Shown: piece after piece, positions 26,264-35,160 of the stretch | How positions within the stretch are numbered: position 1 is the stretch's first letter | Layout: the number at the start of each line of letters is the position of its first letter | Assembly (NCBI GenBank): GCA_965213575.1 | Contig: CBDBZN010000006.1 | Span: 62,001 to 126,000, forward strand | From: JAUHXS01 sp965213575 | Lineage (GTDB): Bacteria; Bacteroidota; Bacteroidia; Chitinophagales; JAUHXS01 | Length of the DNA: 64,000 bases | Direction: 5' to 3' | Position numbers and translations under genes: made by a program | The notes under the pieces: generated by a model | Told to the model about the DNA's origin: nothing | The model's input: only the letters and a program-made list of their open reading frames with translations | Databases searched by the model: none

Positions 26264-26872
26264 TTAGGAAATATCCTCTACAGTATTAATAGAATCAATT
26301 TGTGTTGATTTCTGCTGTATAGGATCGGCTACATCAGATGGAGGCATGCTTTCAACAGTAGCTTTCAATTGATTTAATCCTTCTTCAAACATATTGCCTA
26401 CCATTTTATCCATTTTTAGTCCGTAAAACTTTCCAATGGGATTATTTCCAACATTAAGAACCATCTCCCAAGTAACCTCAGTACCTTCTTCAACTTTCTT
26501 AAATTGCCAATGGCCTGCACCGGTTGCTTCATCATCAAAAACTAATTCTGTTTTAATATATTCGTAAGGTTTACTTTCTACAATAGTTAAACATCCGCTA
26601 CCCACTTTAGGATTTTTACTTAACCAACATCTTTTACTATTGACTCCTTCTTCTCCTTCATAAGTTTGTTGTAAGTTATTATCCATCGTATACCATGGAT
26701 CCCATTTGTCCCAATTTCTTAATACATTAACTTGCTGAAAAACCATAGATGGAGATGCAGAAACTAATACAGACCGTTCTACTTTAATTTTTGACGATAG
26801 GAATAAAGAAGCAACAAAAAATATTGTAAGGATTAGTATCGAAAAGAAGAATATTCTCTTTATTATTTGCAT
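26264..26872 (-). CDS. SRPBCC family membrane-anchored protein
   Basis: A 202-residue protein with one N-terminal membrane helix (about residues 6-24) and an SRPBCC (START/Bet v1-like) ligand-binding domain. The family pattern is seen in ERSVLVSASPSMVFQQVNVL, then NWDKWDPWYTMDNN and the C-terminal helix FYGLKMDKMVGNMFEEGLNQ. These proteins bind lipids or other hydrophobic molecules; the ligand is unknown. I start at the ATG at 26872 because the 49-residue leader of the longer frame is basic and unrelated, and would overlap the divergent BNR gene. The end is Asp/Gln-rich and disordered. Confidence 0.8.
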   Translation of the reverse strand: MQIIKRIFFFSILILTIFFVASLFLSSKIKVERSVLVSASPSMVFQQVNVLRNWDKWDPWYTMDNNLQQTYEGEEGVNSKRCWLSKNPKVGSGCLTIVESKPYEYIKTELVFDDEATGAGHWQFKKVEEGTEVTWEMVLNVGNNPIGKFYGLKMDKMVGNMFEEGLNQLKATVESMPPSDVADPIQQKSTQIDSINTVEDIS

Positions 26873-26936
26873 AACTTTATCAATGCGATTATTTCCAAAT
26901 ATATAAAAATAGGCTGATATTAATAAATTAAATAAA

Positions 26937-27908
26937 GTGACCCTACCAACATCATGTCGTGCCTTTTTTTTTATCTCGTTCCTCTTTTGTGTTTGTTGTA
27001 CCAAGGAAAATGACCTCACTAATAATGAAGTGGAGATCGTGTTTCAATCTTCTTATGCTATCAACGAAATCACTTTTATCGATGATTATGTGGGTTATGT
27101 TGCTGCAGGTACAAGATATACGGGCGGAGCATTGTATAAAACTACTAATGGAGGAAATTCTTGGAAGGAAATTTATAATAATTCCGGTAATGCTGTTTAT
27201 GATGTTTTTTTTCTCAATGATAGCGTTGGCTATGCGTGCGGGGAATGGTATTTATTACTTAAAACTATAGATGGCGGAAAAACTTGGACACAAATTCACC
27301 TTTTTACGGGCTTGGTTCAACAAAATGTGTGGTATAATCTTCAAAGCATTGCCTTTGGAGATGAAATGAATGGGGTAGTCGTGGGTGGACAAAATTTTAC
27401 TAATGGGATCATTGCTTATACTACCGACGGCGGACAAACATGGGAGACATCATTTATAGATAATGAATTGAGAGATATTGACTTTATCGGGCCCCAAAAA
27501 GCTTTGGTATCCGGTTATGGACTTGTTTTAAATTATAATAGTAATGATTATCAACCGATGGATCTTAAAAGTGATTACTTTACCGGAATTGAAAGCTACA
27601 ATGATTATAGTTACCTGTGCGGTTATAATGGAGGCATATATCAATCAACAGATCAACAAACGTGGAAGATCATCAATCCATCTAATAAACTTATCGGAAA
27701 ACGCAGTCACTTTAATGATTTAGCTGTTATAAATGATGAAACAATTCTAGTAGCCGGAAGCAATGGGCTTTTATTGTCTTCCAGCAATCAAACCGATTGG
27801 GAAAAAATAAATCTTAATATAGAAAGTAATTTACTATCGATTTCCTATATAAATAACACTTTGTTGGTAGGAGATAGTGAAGGGAATGTTTATAGGATTA
27901 AAAGATAA
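26937..27908 (+). CDS. BNR/Ycf48-like beta-propeller lipoprotein
   Basis: A 323-residue exported protein built from BNR-type repeats. The Asp-box-like turns TTNGGNSWKEI, TIDGGKTWTQI and TTDGGQTWETS are seen at about 70-residue steps, with strands such as VGYVAAG and VGYACG between them. This is the arrangement of HCF136/Ycf48-like propellers, which in Bacteroidota are mostly secreted proteins of unknown job. The signal ends with FLFCVCC, a plausible lipobox. The start is GTG at 26937, and no in-frame ATG lies before the signal. It is divergent from the SRPBCC gene, 64 bases apart. Confidence 0.75.
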   Translation: MTLPTSCRAFFFISFLFCVCCTKENDLTNNEVEIVFQSSYAINEITFIDDYVGYVAAGTRYTGGALYKTTNGGNSWKEIYNNSGNAVYDVFFLNDSVGYACGEWYLLLKTIDGGKTWTQIHLFTGLVQQNVWYNLQSIAFGDEMNGVVVGGQNFTNGIIAYTTDGGQTWETSFIDNELRDIDFIGPQKALVSGYGLVLNYNSNDYQPMDLKSDYFTGIESYNDYSYLCGYNGGIYQSTDQQTWKIINPSNKLIGKRSHFNDLAVINDETILVAGSNGLLLSSSNQTDWEKINLNIESNLLSISYINNTLLVGDSEGNVYRIKR

Positions 27909-27953
27909 ACGAGTAAGATTATTTTTGTTTTTCAATAGTTTAAATAAACAATT

Positions 27954-28327
27954 ATGAAAACAGCTGAAAAATCAAACATGGTTACAAAGCAATTTTCAAT
28001 AACCATTAATGCGCCTAAAGAGAAAGTGTGGAAAACACTATAGAATGATACAACCTATCGAAAATGGACTGCTGCATTTTATGAAGGTTCTTATGCTAAA
28101 ACAGATTGGAACATTTGGGGATTGTGAAAAATGGCGTGGAAGATACAGAAAGCCTAGAAGTGGAACAATGGAAAGGTGCATTGGAAAATTATACCCTAAC
28201 ATCTACCGGTGAAAACACAGAATTGTTTGTGGAAACAGATATTGCCGAAGAATACCTTGACGAATTTCAAAAAATTTGGCCCAAGGCATTAAAAAAGGTA
28301 AAAGAGCTTGCAGAGAAAGTTTCGTAA
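27954..28327 (+). pseudogene. Broken SRPBCC/AHSA1-like gene
   Basis: The frame starts MKTAEKSNMVTKQFSITINA and reads KEKVWKTL, where the next codon is TAG. The family usually has LWNDTTYRKW here, so TGG has probably become TAG. After that the same frame continues DTTYRKWTAAFYEGSYAKTDW, then changes frame at about 28107, where EHLGIVKNGVEDTE appears. The usual connecting stretch of about 30 residues is missing. The last part (WKGALENYTLTSTGENTE and PKALKKVKELAEKVS) is intact. A nonsense change and an internal deletion together make a functional product unlikely. Confidence 0.75.
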
Positions 28328-28344
28328 CGCTGGCCCGACTTTTA

Positions 28345-29520
28345 TCAAAATGTATATCCTACGCCGTATTCAATAAAGTCTGCCTGAGCCAAGTGGGTCT
28401 TAATGAACAAGCCCATGAACAAATTATGCTGAGTCGTAATTTTTGGATTTTTAAAATAATATTGAAAGCCTAACTTATTAGTTACGTAGTTGCCCAAAAA
28501 CTTAGAAATATTGCCGGGAGAAGCACCCAATTCTTTTATTCTCGCATTGTAAGGATTATAAATATTAAAACCTGCTTGAAGCACAAAACTAAAATGCCCT
28601 AATAGAAACTCCTGACCTACAAATAAAATCACGTTAGAGGCATTAAGCCTTTTATGATCATCGAAGATTGCTTGTTGCACAATGAAATCATAATAACTTG
28701 CATAATAATTAAAATGCAAACCTGCATGGAAGTTACTCGCAGCAGTATATCGTTTTGACATATATAATGAACTAACAAAAACAGGATACTTGGGGCCTCC
28801 AATAGCTGTGGATGTTCCGGCAAACTCATGAATTCCCATCCCGAGCCTGACATTAAATAGCCAAGGGTTTGCGTAGTTCATGATCGGATTCTGAACAGGC
28901 TTTTTATCATCTGTAAAATGATAAGTTATTCCCAATCCGTAAGACACAATGTTGATCCCAAAATTAGGTACTTGTATATGTCCATTAGAGTGATGAGAGA
29001 ACGCTAACTGAGCATTAGCCGACCAGTTCTCGGCTATATATTTCCGCATACCACCTTGAATCATTACATGGGCAGCAATAGCAGATCCCATAAATAAATT
29101 ATCGGGATTATTTATTCGGTCATAATGTTTTGTAAAATAAGATAAGCCCATTCCCAATCTAGCAAAGGCTTTTAATCCTTTCTTTTCTATGCTTGTCAAA
29201 GTAAAAGTTGGAAGAATGGAAAGCATTTTCCCCATTTCTTCTTTATTGCTGATATTTCCAAAAACACAGGAAACACCTACTTCCGGATAGAAATAACTTT
29301 TATGCCAATATTGCTCTCCACGAGTTTGCTTACTAACATTTATTTCAAACATCGAGATATTACCAGGGTTTATCGGAGTAAACTCAGCAATGTTATTATT
29401 GATATTGCCATAGTGATAGTTAAAATTAATATGAGCTTTATATGCAGTACTATCTGCAGGTTGAGCAAAAGAAAAAATGTATATGCTTAGTAAAACAAGC
29501 ATATTGAAAAGCAGTTTCAC
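28345..29520 (-). CDS. PagL-like acyloxyacyl hydrolase / lipid A deacylase
   Basis: A 391-residue outer membrane protein with a signal peptide (ends near SFAQPAD) and alternating beta strands ending in aromatic residues. The core segment AFSHHSNGHIQVPNFGIN, near residue 190, matches the PagL active-site region, where a His and Ser act with a Glu. PagL removes an acyl chain from lipid A. At 391 residues it is about twice the size of PagL; the second half is a further beta-rich region (for example GHFSFVLQAGFNIYN). The start is GTG. Whether it truly works on lipid A is inferred. Confidence 0.72.
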   Translation of the reverse strand: MKLLFNMLVLLSIYIFSFAQPADSTAYKAHINFNYHYGNINNNIAEFTPINPGNISMFEINVSKQTRGEQYWHKSYFYPEVGVSCVFGNISNKEEMGKMLSILPTFTLTSIEKKGLKAFARLGMGLSYFTKHYDRINNPDNLFMGSAIAAHVMIQGGMRKYIAENWSANAQLAFSHHSNGHIQVPNFGINIVSYGLGITYHFTDDKKPVQNPIMNYANPWLFNVRLGMGIHEFAGTSTAIGGPKYPVFVSSLYMSKRYTAASNFHAGLHFNYYASYYDFIVQQAIFDDHKRLNASNVILFVGQEFLLGHFSFVLQAGFNIYNPYNARIKELGASPGNISKFLGNYVTNKLGFQYYFKNPKITTQHNLFMGLFIKTHLAQADFIEYGVGYTF

Positions 29521-29584
29521 ACCTAAAATTATAAAAAAATCACTATACTTGTTGAGAACATAATTTGTACTTAATATCTTAATA

Positions 29585-30142
29585 ATGGCAGCAACAGAAA
29601 CAACTCAAATAGCACTAGGCTTTAAAGCTCCTGGCTTTACCTTGCCTGACACCGTCTCCGGTAAGGATGTAACTTTAAATGATTTAACTGGAGAAAAAGC
29701 AACGGTAGTAATGTTTATCTGCAACCACTGCCCTTATGTAATACACGTCAAAGACGAGTTGGTGCGTTTAGCCAACGATTATCAACCAAAAGGAGTCGCA
29801 TTCATAGCCATCAGTAGTAATGATGTAGAGAATTATCCGGATGATTCTCCCGATAAAATGAAAACTTTTGCTAAAACAAATAACTTTCCCTTTCCTTATT
29901 TATATGATGAAAGCCAAGAAGTGGCTAAAGCATATGATGCGGCCTGTACGCCTGATTTTAGTGTTTTTGATAAAAATTTAAAGTGCGTTTATCGTGGGCA
30001 ATTAGACAGTTCCCGGCCGGGTAACAATCAACCTGTTACCGGAAAAGATATCAGGAGTGCTTTGGATAATATTTTAGCAGGAGTTCCTGTATCAAGCAAT
30101 CAAATTCCAAGTATAGGATGTAACATTAAATGGAAAAAATAA
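29585..30142 (+). CDS. Redoxin/AhpC-TSA family thioredoxin-like protein
   Basis: A 185-residue cytosolic protein with a thioredoxin fold of the redoxin/AhpC-TSA group. GFKAPGFTLPDTVSGKDVTL leads to the active loop FICNHCPYVIHVKDE, a CxxC (CNHC) near residues 47-50. IAISSNDVENYPDD and AYDAACTPDFSVFD are further family landmarks; the latter contains the cis-Pro loop. Members with CNHCPY are widespread in Bacteroidota, usually annotated as thioredoxin family protein. No signal peptide was seen. It is divergent from the PagL-like gene. Confidence 0.85.
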   Translation: MAATETTQIALGFKAPGFTLPDTVSGKDVTLNDLTGEKATVVMFICNHCPYVIHVKDELVRLANDYQPKGVAFIAISSNDVENYPDDSPDKMKTFAKTNNFPFPYLYDESQEVAKAYDAACTPDFSVFDKNLKCVYRGQLDSSRPGNNQPVTGKDIRSALDNILAGVPVSSNQIPSIGCNIKWKK

Positions 30143-30248
30143 GATGACGGCCATTGCATAATTTGCGAATAATATATCTTTTAGAAGCTTTTGGATTGCA
30201 TTTTTAATCTAAACTTTTCTATTTATTATTTCATTAACTAGGCTGATT

Positions 30249-30298
30249 CCCCACTCAGAAATTCAGAATTTTAAAAACTGTCTACTTGCAAATGTGCC
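30249..30298. repeat. Dispersed repeat, copy 2
   Basis: Partner of the copy at 26105-26155: same order of blocks ACTCAGAAATT, AAAACTG, CTACTTGC, AATGTGCC. It overlaps the last codons of the uracil-DNA glycosylase gene (stop at 30282-30284), so the GHICK end of that protein is encoded by it. Confidence 0.5.
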
Positions 30299-30854
30299 CA
30301 ACTATTTCCTGAAGATCAGGAATAACCTCAGCTTCAAACCAGTCATTCTTTTTCAACCAAAATCTGTTTCTAGGAGAGGGATGCGGCAATGGAAAAAATT
30401 GTGGCAAATAAGTTCTATAATCTCTTACCGTTTCAGTAAGATTTTTATTTGTATTGTTTTTCAAATAATATCGCTGCGCATATTGGCCGATTAACAGCAC
30501 CAGCTTTACGTTTTTCATTTCATTATATAATTTTTTATGCCAAAGAGGAGCACACTCCGGCCGTGGAGGCAGGTCACCTGTTTTGCCTTTACCGGGATAG
30601 CAAAATCCCATGGAAATAATAGCAAAATTATTTGGATCATAGAATTGTTTTCCTGACACCTTTAACCATTTTCTTAATTGATCACCGCTTGGGTCGTTCC
30701 ACGGAATAGATGTGTGATGAACCCTTGTGCCGGGTGCTTGTCCTACAATAACTATTTTAGATTTTTTATTGGCAATAACTATTGGGTTGAGGCCCAAAGG
30801 CAACTTTTCTTCACAAATTGTGCACTTTCTTATGTCAGACAGTAACGTTTTCAT
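30282..30854 (-). CDS. Uracil-DNA glycosylase family protein
   Basis: A 190-residue member of the uracil-DNA glycosylase superfamily, which removes uracil or related bases from DNA. The active-site strand is IVIVGQAPGTRVHHT near residue 36, and the DNA-binding loop is LPHPSPRNRFWL near residue 155. DPSGDQLRKWL and ISMGFCYPGKGKTGDLPP are conserved in the bacterial family 4/5-like members. The start codon overlaps the end of the PIF1-type helicase gene by 20 bases in another frame, which suggests translational coupling. The last residues come from a dispersed repeat. Confidence 0.82.
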   Translation of the reverse strand: MKTLLSDIRKCTICEEKLPLGLNPIVIANKKSKIVIVGQAPGTRVHHTSIPWNDPSGDQLRKWLKVSGKQFYDPNNFAIISMGFCYPGKGKTGDLPPRPECAPLWHKKLYNEMKNVKLVLLIGQYAQRYYLKNNTNKNLTETVRDYRTYLPQFFPLPHPSPRNRFWLKKNDWFEAEVIPDLQEIVGHICK

Positions 30855-32553
30855 GAGGAATGAAAATCAGGGCATGTTTAATCTCTTGGTAACTTATTTC
30901 TCCTTTAAAAAACTCATATAAAGCTTTTTGACTTGGCCTGCCATCTTCATAGAAACTGCCCGGCTTGTTTGCTTTCTTCATAGCCTGTGTGGCTGCTTCC
31001 ATTTTTATTAAAAGCTCATTAGTTGGTTTATAAGCATCTAAATTTAAGTCGGGGTATATGTCTCTTAACTTAGCAAGATGCCCCATGATCGTTCCTGTAG
31101 TCACTCCTCGGTTGTGAGCGATTTCATCCATAGAAAGCTGCTTATCAACATAATCTTTAGTGATTTCGTGAGTGGGTTTTTTAGGCATTTTTTTCTCCTT
31201 CCGTTTGTTCTTATATTTTTCCAGCTCATCCGGGTCAGTGATTCCTCCACATTGTTTAACAAAAGAGATGGCGGCCTTTTCTAACTTAGCTAAATCAATA
31301 TTGGCTTCAAACTCTTGCGATAATTGTTGAAAGCGGCTATCTGCTTTTTGTGCCAGCGAATCTACCTCTAAAGCCGTTTGATTAAAGTCTGTCAGATGCA
31401 ATCCTTGTAAACTTTTTAACCTGGATAAGGCAACATAACCTTGTCCTTGCTCAAAGGTTTTACTGAGGTCTATTTCTGCTGCATCGAGCGTCATTCCCTG
31501 ACTTTTATGGACGGTGATAGCCCAAGCCAAACGTAATGGAACTTGTTTAAAAGATGCTAATGTCTTACCTTTTTCATCTTCCATCGACCACAGTTCCAAT
31601 TCTGCGGTGATAACTTTACCGTTGTTAAGTTTTACCTGTGGCCACTCGTCTTCCGTAAAGCCAATGACCTCTCCCAACGTGCCATTCATATAGCCTTTGT
31701 CATAGTTATTTTTAACAAACATTACTCGCGCCCCTTTTTTTAAGACTAGGTTTTCAGTAGTGATCACTGATCTTTTCAGCATTTCTAATAATTTTTCATT
31801 GCCTTTAGTTTCCGCTAAGTAAGAATTGGAATCCGAGTTGAGCAATGCCAGTTTTTCGTTGTTGATCCTATCGACATCTATATTGTGAGTATATAATTCC
31901 GTATAACTTTCCGTCAGTTGATTAAGCCTTGTTTGTTCGATTAAATTAATAGATGCTTTACTAAGCCTTTCTCCTCTCCGGATTTCATTGAGGATATCAT
32001 TTAATGGGTCATTATTTTGTCTATGCTGCTCAGTAAGATAGCAAATGGCCAAATTAGCATTTACCCATGCCGGTGACATAAAGGTAAACTTGTCTCTATT
32101 CGTTTCACCGGGCATCCCAACAGGTGGTAGTTGAAAAAAGTCACCTGCAAAAACTACCTGAATACCTCCGAATGATTCTTCACTTTCTCTAAAAAGTTTT
32201 AAAACTGTATCAACCATTTCTACTTGCTTTCGATGGAGCATGGATATTTCATCAATGATTAAAACCTTTACACCTTCCAGATTCTTTTTAAGGTACTTTT
32301 TGGTTTTCATATTTTTCAAGTCACTGCTTGAAAGCGTATCTCTCACGCCAATGCCCGACCAAGAATGGATCGTCATGCCATTCATATGAGTTGCAGCTAT
32401 ACCTGTAGAAGCCGTTATAGCCACGGGGACTTTTCTATCTTTTAAATATTTAATGTATTGATTAAGTACGTAAGTCTTTCCAGCTCCCGCCGACCCGGTT
32501 AAAAATACATTATGCCCGGATTTTAAAATAGCTAAAGCAGTAGATTGATTCAT
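30835..32553 (-). CDS. PIF1-like helicase with C-terminal HTH domain
   Basis: A 572-residue SF1B helicase. Walker A is FLTGSAGAGKTYVLNQYIK near residue 17, Walker B is VLIIDEISMLHRKQ near 97, and the fold continues with VVFAGDFFQLPPVG. The 2B-type SH3-like part (ALVKK-like, near KGARVMFVKNNYDKGYMNGT) and AWAITVHKSQGMTLDAAEID, the helicase end motif, follow. A C-terminal helix-turn-helix domain (about 470-572) with ITKDYVDKQLSMDEIAHNRG is typical of the Bacteroidota version. PIF1 family enzymes unwind forked or G-quadruplex DNA. It is read in one unit with the glycosylase gene. Confidence 0.92.
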   Translation of the reverse strand: MNQSTALAILKSGHNVFLTGSAGAGKTYVLNQYIKYLKDRKVPVAITASTGIAATHMNGMTIHSWSGIGVRDTLSSSDLKNMKTKKYLKKNLEGVKVLIIDEISMLHRKQVEMVDTVLKLFRESEESFGGIQVVFAGDFFQLPPVGMPGETNRDKFTFMSPAWVNANLAICYLTEQHRQNNDPLNDILNEIRRGERLSKASINLIEQTRLNQLTESYTELYTHNIDVDRINNEKLALLNSDSNSYLAETKGNEKLLEMLKRSVITTENLVLKKGARVMFVKNNYDKGYMNGTLGEVIGFTEDEWPQVKLNNGKVITAELELWSMEDEKGKTLASFKQVPLRLAWAITVHKSQGMTLDAAEIDLSKTFEQGQGYVALSRLKSLQGLHLTDFNQTALEVDSLAQKADSRFQQLSQEFEANIDLAKLEKAAISFVKQCGGITDPDELEKYKNKRKEKKMPKKPTHEITKDYVDKQLSMDEIAHNRGVTTGTIMGHLAKLRDIYPDLNLDAYKPTNELLIKMEAATQAMKKANKPGSFYEDGRPSQKALYEFFKGEISYQEIKHALIFIPHENVTV

Positions 32554-32750
32554 AAAATAGTTATGGAATAATATATTTCGATATCTTGAAGATAATACTC
32601 TTATTCATAAAATTGAAGAGACATTTTAGTAATTTACTAATTAAGTAAATCCATAAAAATTTTATTATTTATAAAGTTCATAAAAGTGCTTGTAGAAAAA
32701 TAGGGTTTGAGTAAGAATTAAGGTCTGCTCATCAATCTAAGCCGGTTATT

Positions 32751-34565
32751 TTGAACAACCCGATTAATCCTGACCAGTATTATTTATTTACGGTAGATAG
32801 CAATCAAAAATTGTATTATCACGTTATTGATATGTCTATGCAAGGAAACCCGGGAGCATTTATGAATGGTGATGTGATTAGTAAAAATAATTTGCTTGAT
32901 GGTGATAATAACTATGGTAATCACTTGGCTTTATTACAAGATGAGAGTGAACTATATAGCAGCGTATTATATGCCACAACGTACAGTGGTAATACCACAT
33001 CAATTGTTGGTTTCGAAATTGGTCAAGAAGGTATAGAAGATCCTGTTGCCTTAGCAATTGTTCCAAGTATGGATGAAGTTGGAGAAGGAGAATTACAAAT
33101 TTCTCCCGATGCTACGAAGCTAGCAATATATTCACCCGGCACAGAATCAGGTTTTTTTGGACATAAAAAAGCTACAGTATATGAGTTTGACCTTACACCT
33201 GATCACTTAAGCTTAGCAAACCCAATTGTTATTGATAGTAGCCTCATCAATATTGGTGATGGTCATTTAGCTTATTCTACCATGGGTAATAACCTTTATT
33301 ATGGAGAAAACGGCTTAGCTGTACCGGCTGAGAAAACATGGCTCTACAGCAAGGTAAAAGATACGGCAGAGATTGTACTGTATACTACAGGAGAAATAAA
33401 CAGAGGCATAGATAATAAGATGTATGTAGGAGGAGTTTATGATACTACATTGACCTATTTAGATGAAAATGCCTGTGGTACAGTAGATAGTGGTGCACAG
33501 CTATTAGCAGGAATGGGAGTAGGAGCAATTTTGCCTTATCAACCACATAGAATACTCTCGGGTGAAAAAGTAGAAGGTCTATTTGCAAGAACAATGGATC
33601 TCAAAGATTATGAAATGAGTGATCACCTAGGGAATGTAAGAGTAACTGTTTCCGATAGAAAGCTAAGCACAATAGAAGGCAATGCCACCACCAACTTTAC
33701 AGCTTCTCTGAGCTCGTTAAATAACTATTATTCCTTTGGTTCACTACAACCTGGGAGAAGCTTTGCATCCAGCAATTACAGGTTCGGCTTTAACGGACAG
33801 GAAAAAGATGACAACTTCCATAATCAAGTGGGAAGTGTGTATGATTTTCTATTTAGAATTTATGATGCTAGGGTGGCTAGATTCTTATCTACTGATCCAC
33901 TTGAAGGTGAATATCCTTGGAACAGTCCTTATGCTTTTGCTGAAAATCGAGTTATTGATGGTAGAGACTTAGAGGGCAAGGAATGGGAGAACTTCATGTC
34001 AAGTTTTAAGAGCCCAGGAGAGCTGAAAGTTAAGTTGCCAAATGCTGAAACTGCTCAAAGACAGAATTACAGTGTTACCGTTGCCAATTCTAAAATGTCT
34101 TTTGCTGATTTTAAGAAAAACTTCAAAAGTTCACCACAGGACTACCTAACAAACTCTAAAGCAGAATTTAATTCTCCTGTAGATGGCGAAGGGAAGCCTT
34201 CTCAATTTAAAGTAGGAAGCTACATTAAGATTGATATAGCAGGGCCTATGAATAATAGTTATGTAATGGTGAAAGCTTTGAGTGAAGATAAGGATGGTAG
34301 CTTATCTGCCACGTTTGTTACATTGGAAGGTCACGTTGAAAAGGGAATTATAAACTTCACAATTTCTCAGGATAAAGATGGCAATACTAAATTCCAGATA
34401 GACTCTCAGTCAGAAGTTGACTACGGTATGGTTCCTGATGCTGTTGCTAGAGATCAGCAAAGTAAATCGTGGAAAGAGGTATTAACTAGAGTGGTTGCTA
34501 AACTTGGCGGAGAGGAAAAGTCACGAGACGTAGACACAGAAGATCCAGTAGAAACAAAAAAATAA
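32751..34565 (+). CDS. RHS-repeat core and toxin tip, 5'-truncated
   Basis: A frame open from 32715 with no signal peptide and no convincing start, so the N-terminus appears lost. The first about 270 residues look like a propeller (PDQYYLFTVDSNQKLYYHVI). The RHS-associated core is clear at about residues 335-420: NYRFGFNGQEKDDNFHN, IYDARVARFLSTDPLEGEYP and NSPYAFAENRVIDGRDLEG. After it comes a variable tip of about 180 residues (GHVEKGIINFTISQDKDGN) that should be the toxin domain. The TTG at 32751 is only a formal start. The DNA is shared with no other gene. A possible immunity gene follows after 4 bases. Confidence 0.75.
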   Translation: MNNPINPDQYYLFTVDSNQKLYYHVIDMSMQGNPGAFMNGDVISKNNLLDGDNNYGNHLALLQDESELYSSVLYATTYSGNTTSIVGFEIGQEGIEDPVALAIVPSMDEVGEGELQISPDATKLAIYSPGTESGFFGHKKATVYEFDLTPDHLSLANPIVIDSSLINIGDGHLAYSTMGNNLYYGENGLAVPAEKTWLYSKVKDTAEIVLYTTGEINRGIDNKMYVGGVYDTTLTYLDENACGTVDSGAQLLAGMGVGAILPYQPHRILSGEKVEGLFARTMDLKDYEMSDHLGNVRVTVSDRKLSTIEGNATTNFTASLSSLNNYYSFGSLQPGRSFASSNYRFGFNGQEKDDNFHNQVGSVYDFLFRIYDARVARFLSTDPLEGEYPWNSPYAFAENRVIDGRDLEGKEWENFMSSFKSPGELKVKLPNAETAQRQNYSVTVANSKMSFADFKKNFKSSPQDYLTNSKAEFNSPVDGEGKPSQFKVGSYIKIDIAGPMNNSYVMVKALSEDKDGSLSATFVTLEGHVEKGIINFTISQDKDGNTKFQIDSQSEVDYGMVPDAVARDQQSKSWKEVLTRVVAKLGGEEKSRDVDTEDPVETKK

Positions 34566-34569
34566 GTTT

Positions 34570-34854
34570 ATGTTTTATATGTTCAGCATAGTGATACCTT
34601 TACTGATACTTTGCATAGGGTATTTAATTGCTTCTCAGAAACCAAAATCATTTAAAGAAATAGTAGACTTCTCAGCTAGACTATTACCGTATCTTTTTTG
34701 CTATGCTTTACTGCTTTACTTCGTGAATATGGAAGGCTATTTAGATACGGGGTGGGCATTCTTTTCCGTGATATTTTTCCTTTTGCCTACAGGTGGCATT
34801 GTACTGTTGTTGGAGTTTATTTATTGGATCAAATCGAAGAAATCAATTAGTTAA
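34570..34854 (+). CDS. Small membrane protein, possible RHS immunity protein
   Basis: A 94-residue protein with three hydrophobic segments (about residues 2-20, 34-48 and 60-84) and a Lys-rich end. It begins 4 bases after the RHS stop and is read the same way, the position that immunity genes take behind toxin tips. That position and its small membrane form are the only evidence; no family is recognised. If the tip acts in the periplasm or membrane, a membrane immunity protein would fit. Confidence 0.5.
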   Translation: MFYMFSIVIPLLILCIGYLIASQKPKSFKEIVDFSARLLPYLFCYALLLYFVNMEGYLDTGWAFFSVIFFLLPTGGIVLLLEFIYWIKSKKSIS

Positions 34855-34879
34855 GTGCTCTTTTATATTCACTAAACCC

Positions 34880-34925
34880 TCTGTCCGTAGTCTGTAGCCG
34901 GGGCTTTGAGGGCAGCGACTACGGA
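34880..34925. repeat. REP family B, copy 1
   Basis: A 46-base element that begins TCTGTCCGTAGTC and ends GACTACGGA, so the ends are complementary (TCCGTAGTC / GACTACGGA). It differs from copy 2 at only one base. No RAYT lies beside it; it stands 480 bases before copy 2. Confidence 0.85.
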
Positions 34926-34934
34926 TAAATATTA

Positions 34935-35070
34935 GTCAATCAGCTCTGCTGCACCTTTTTCTACGAGATAATCAGAGAGTTAGTTCCTTTATAGACCACT
35001 TCGGCAATATACCGAGCATAACGGTCACGTCGGTGCTTTGTGGTACTAATAGTCACCTCCACTCTCCCAC
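34935..35070 (-). pseudogene. Remnant of a staphylococcal-nuclease-like gene
   Basis: On the minus strand the frame reads VEVTISTTKHRRDRYARYIA, then EVVYKGTN, and after a frameshift YLVEKGAAELID. That order (RYxRYIAEV...YKG...YLVEKGAAE) is the centre of the staphylococcal nuclease fold. The upstream strands and the start are missing, and a stop codon occurs in the first frame. It is bounded by REP family B copies. I recognise the fold only from this stretch of about 40 residues. Confidence 0.45.
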
Positions 35071-35160
35071 CTAGCACATTAGAAGATTTTTTTATCTTAT
35101 ATTTAAAATGACATTGACACTAAAAATCATGTATGCATCAGTAAATATTTATAATTATTT

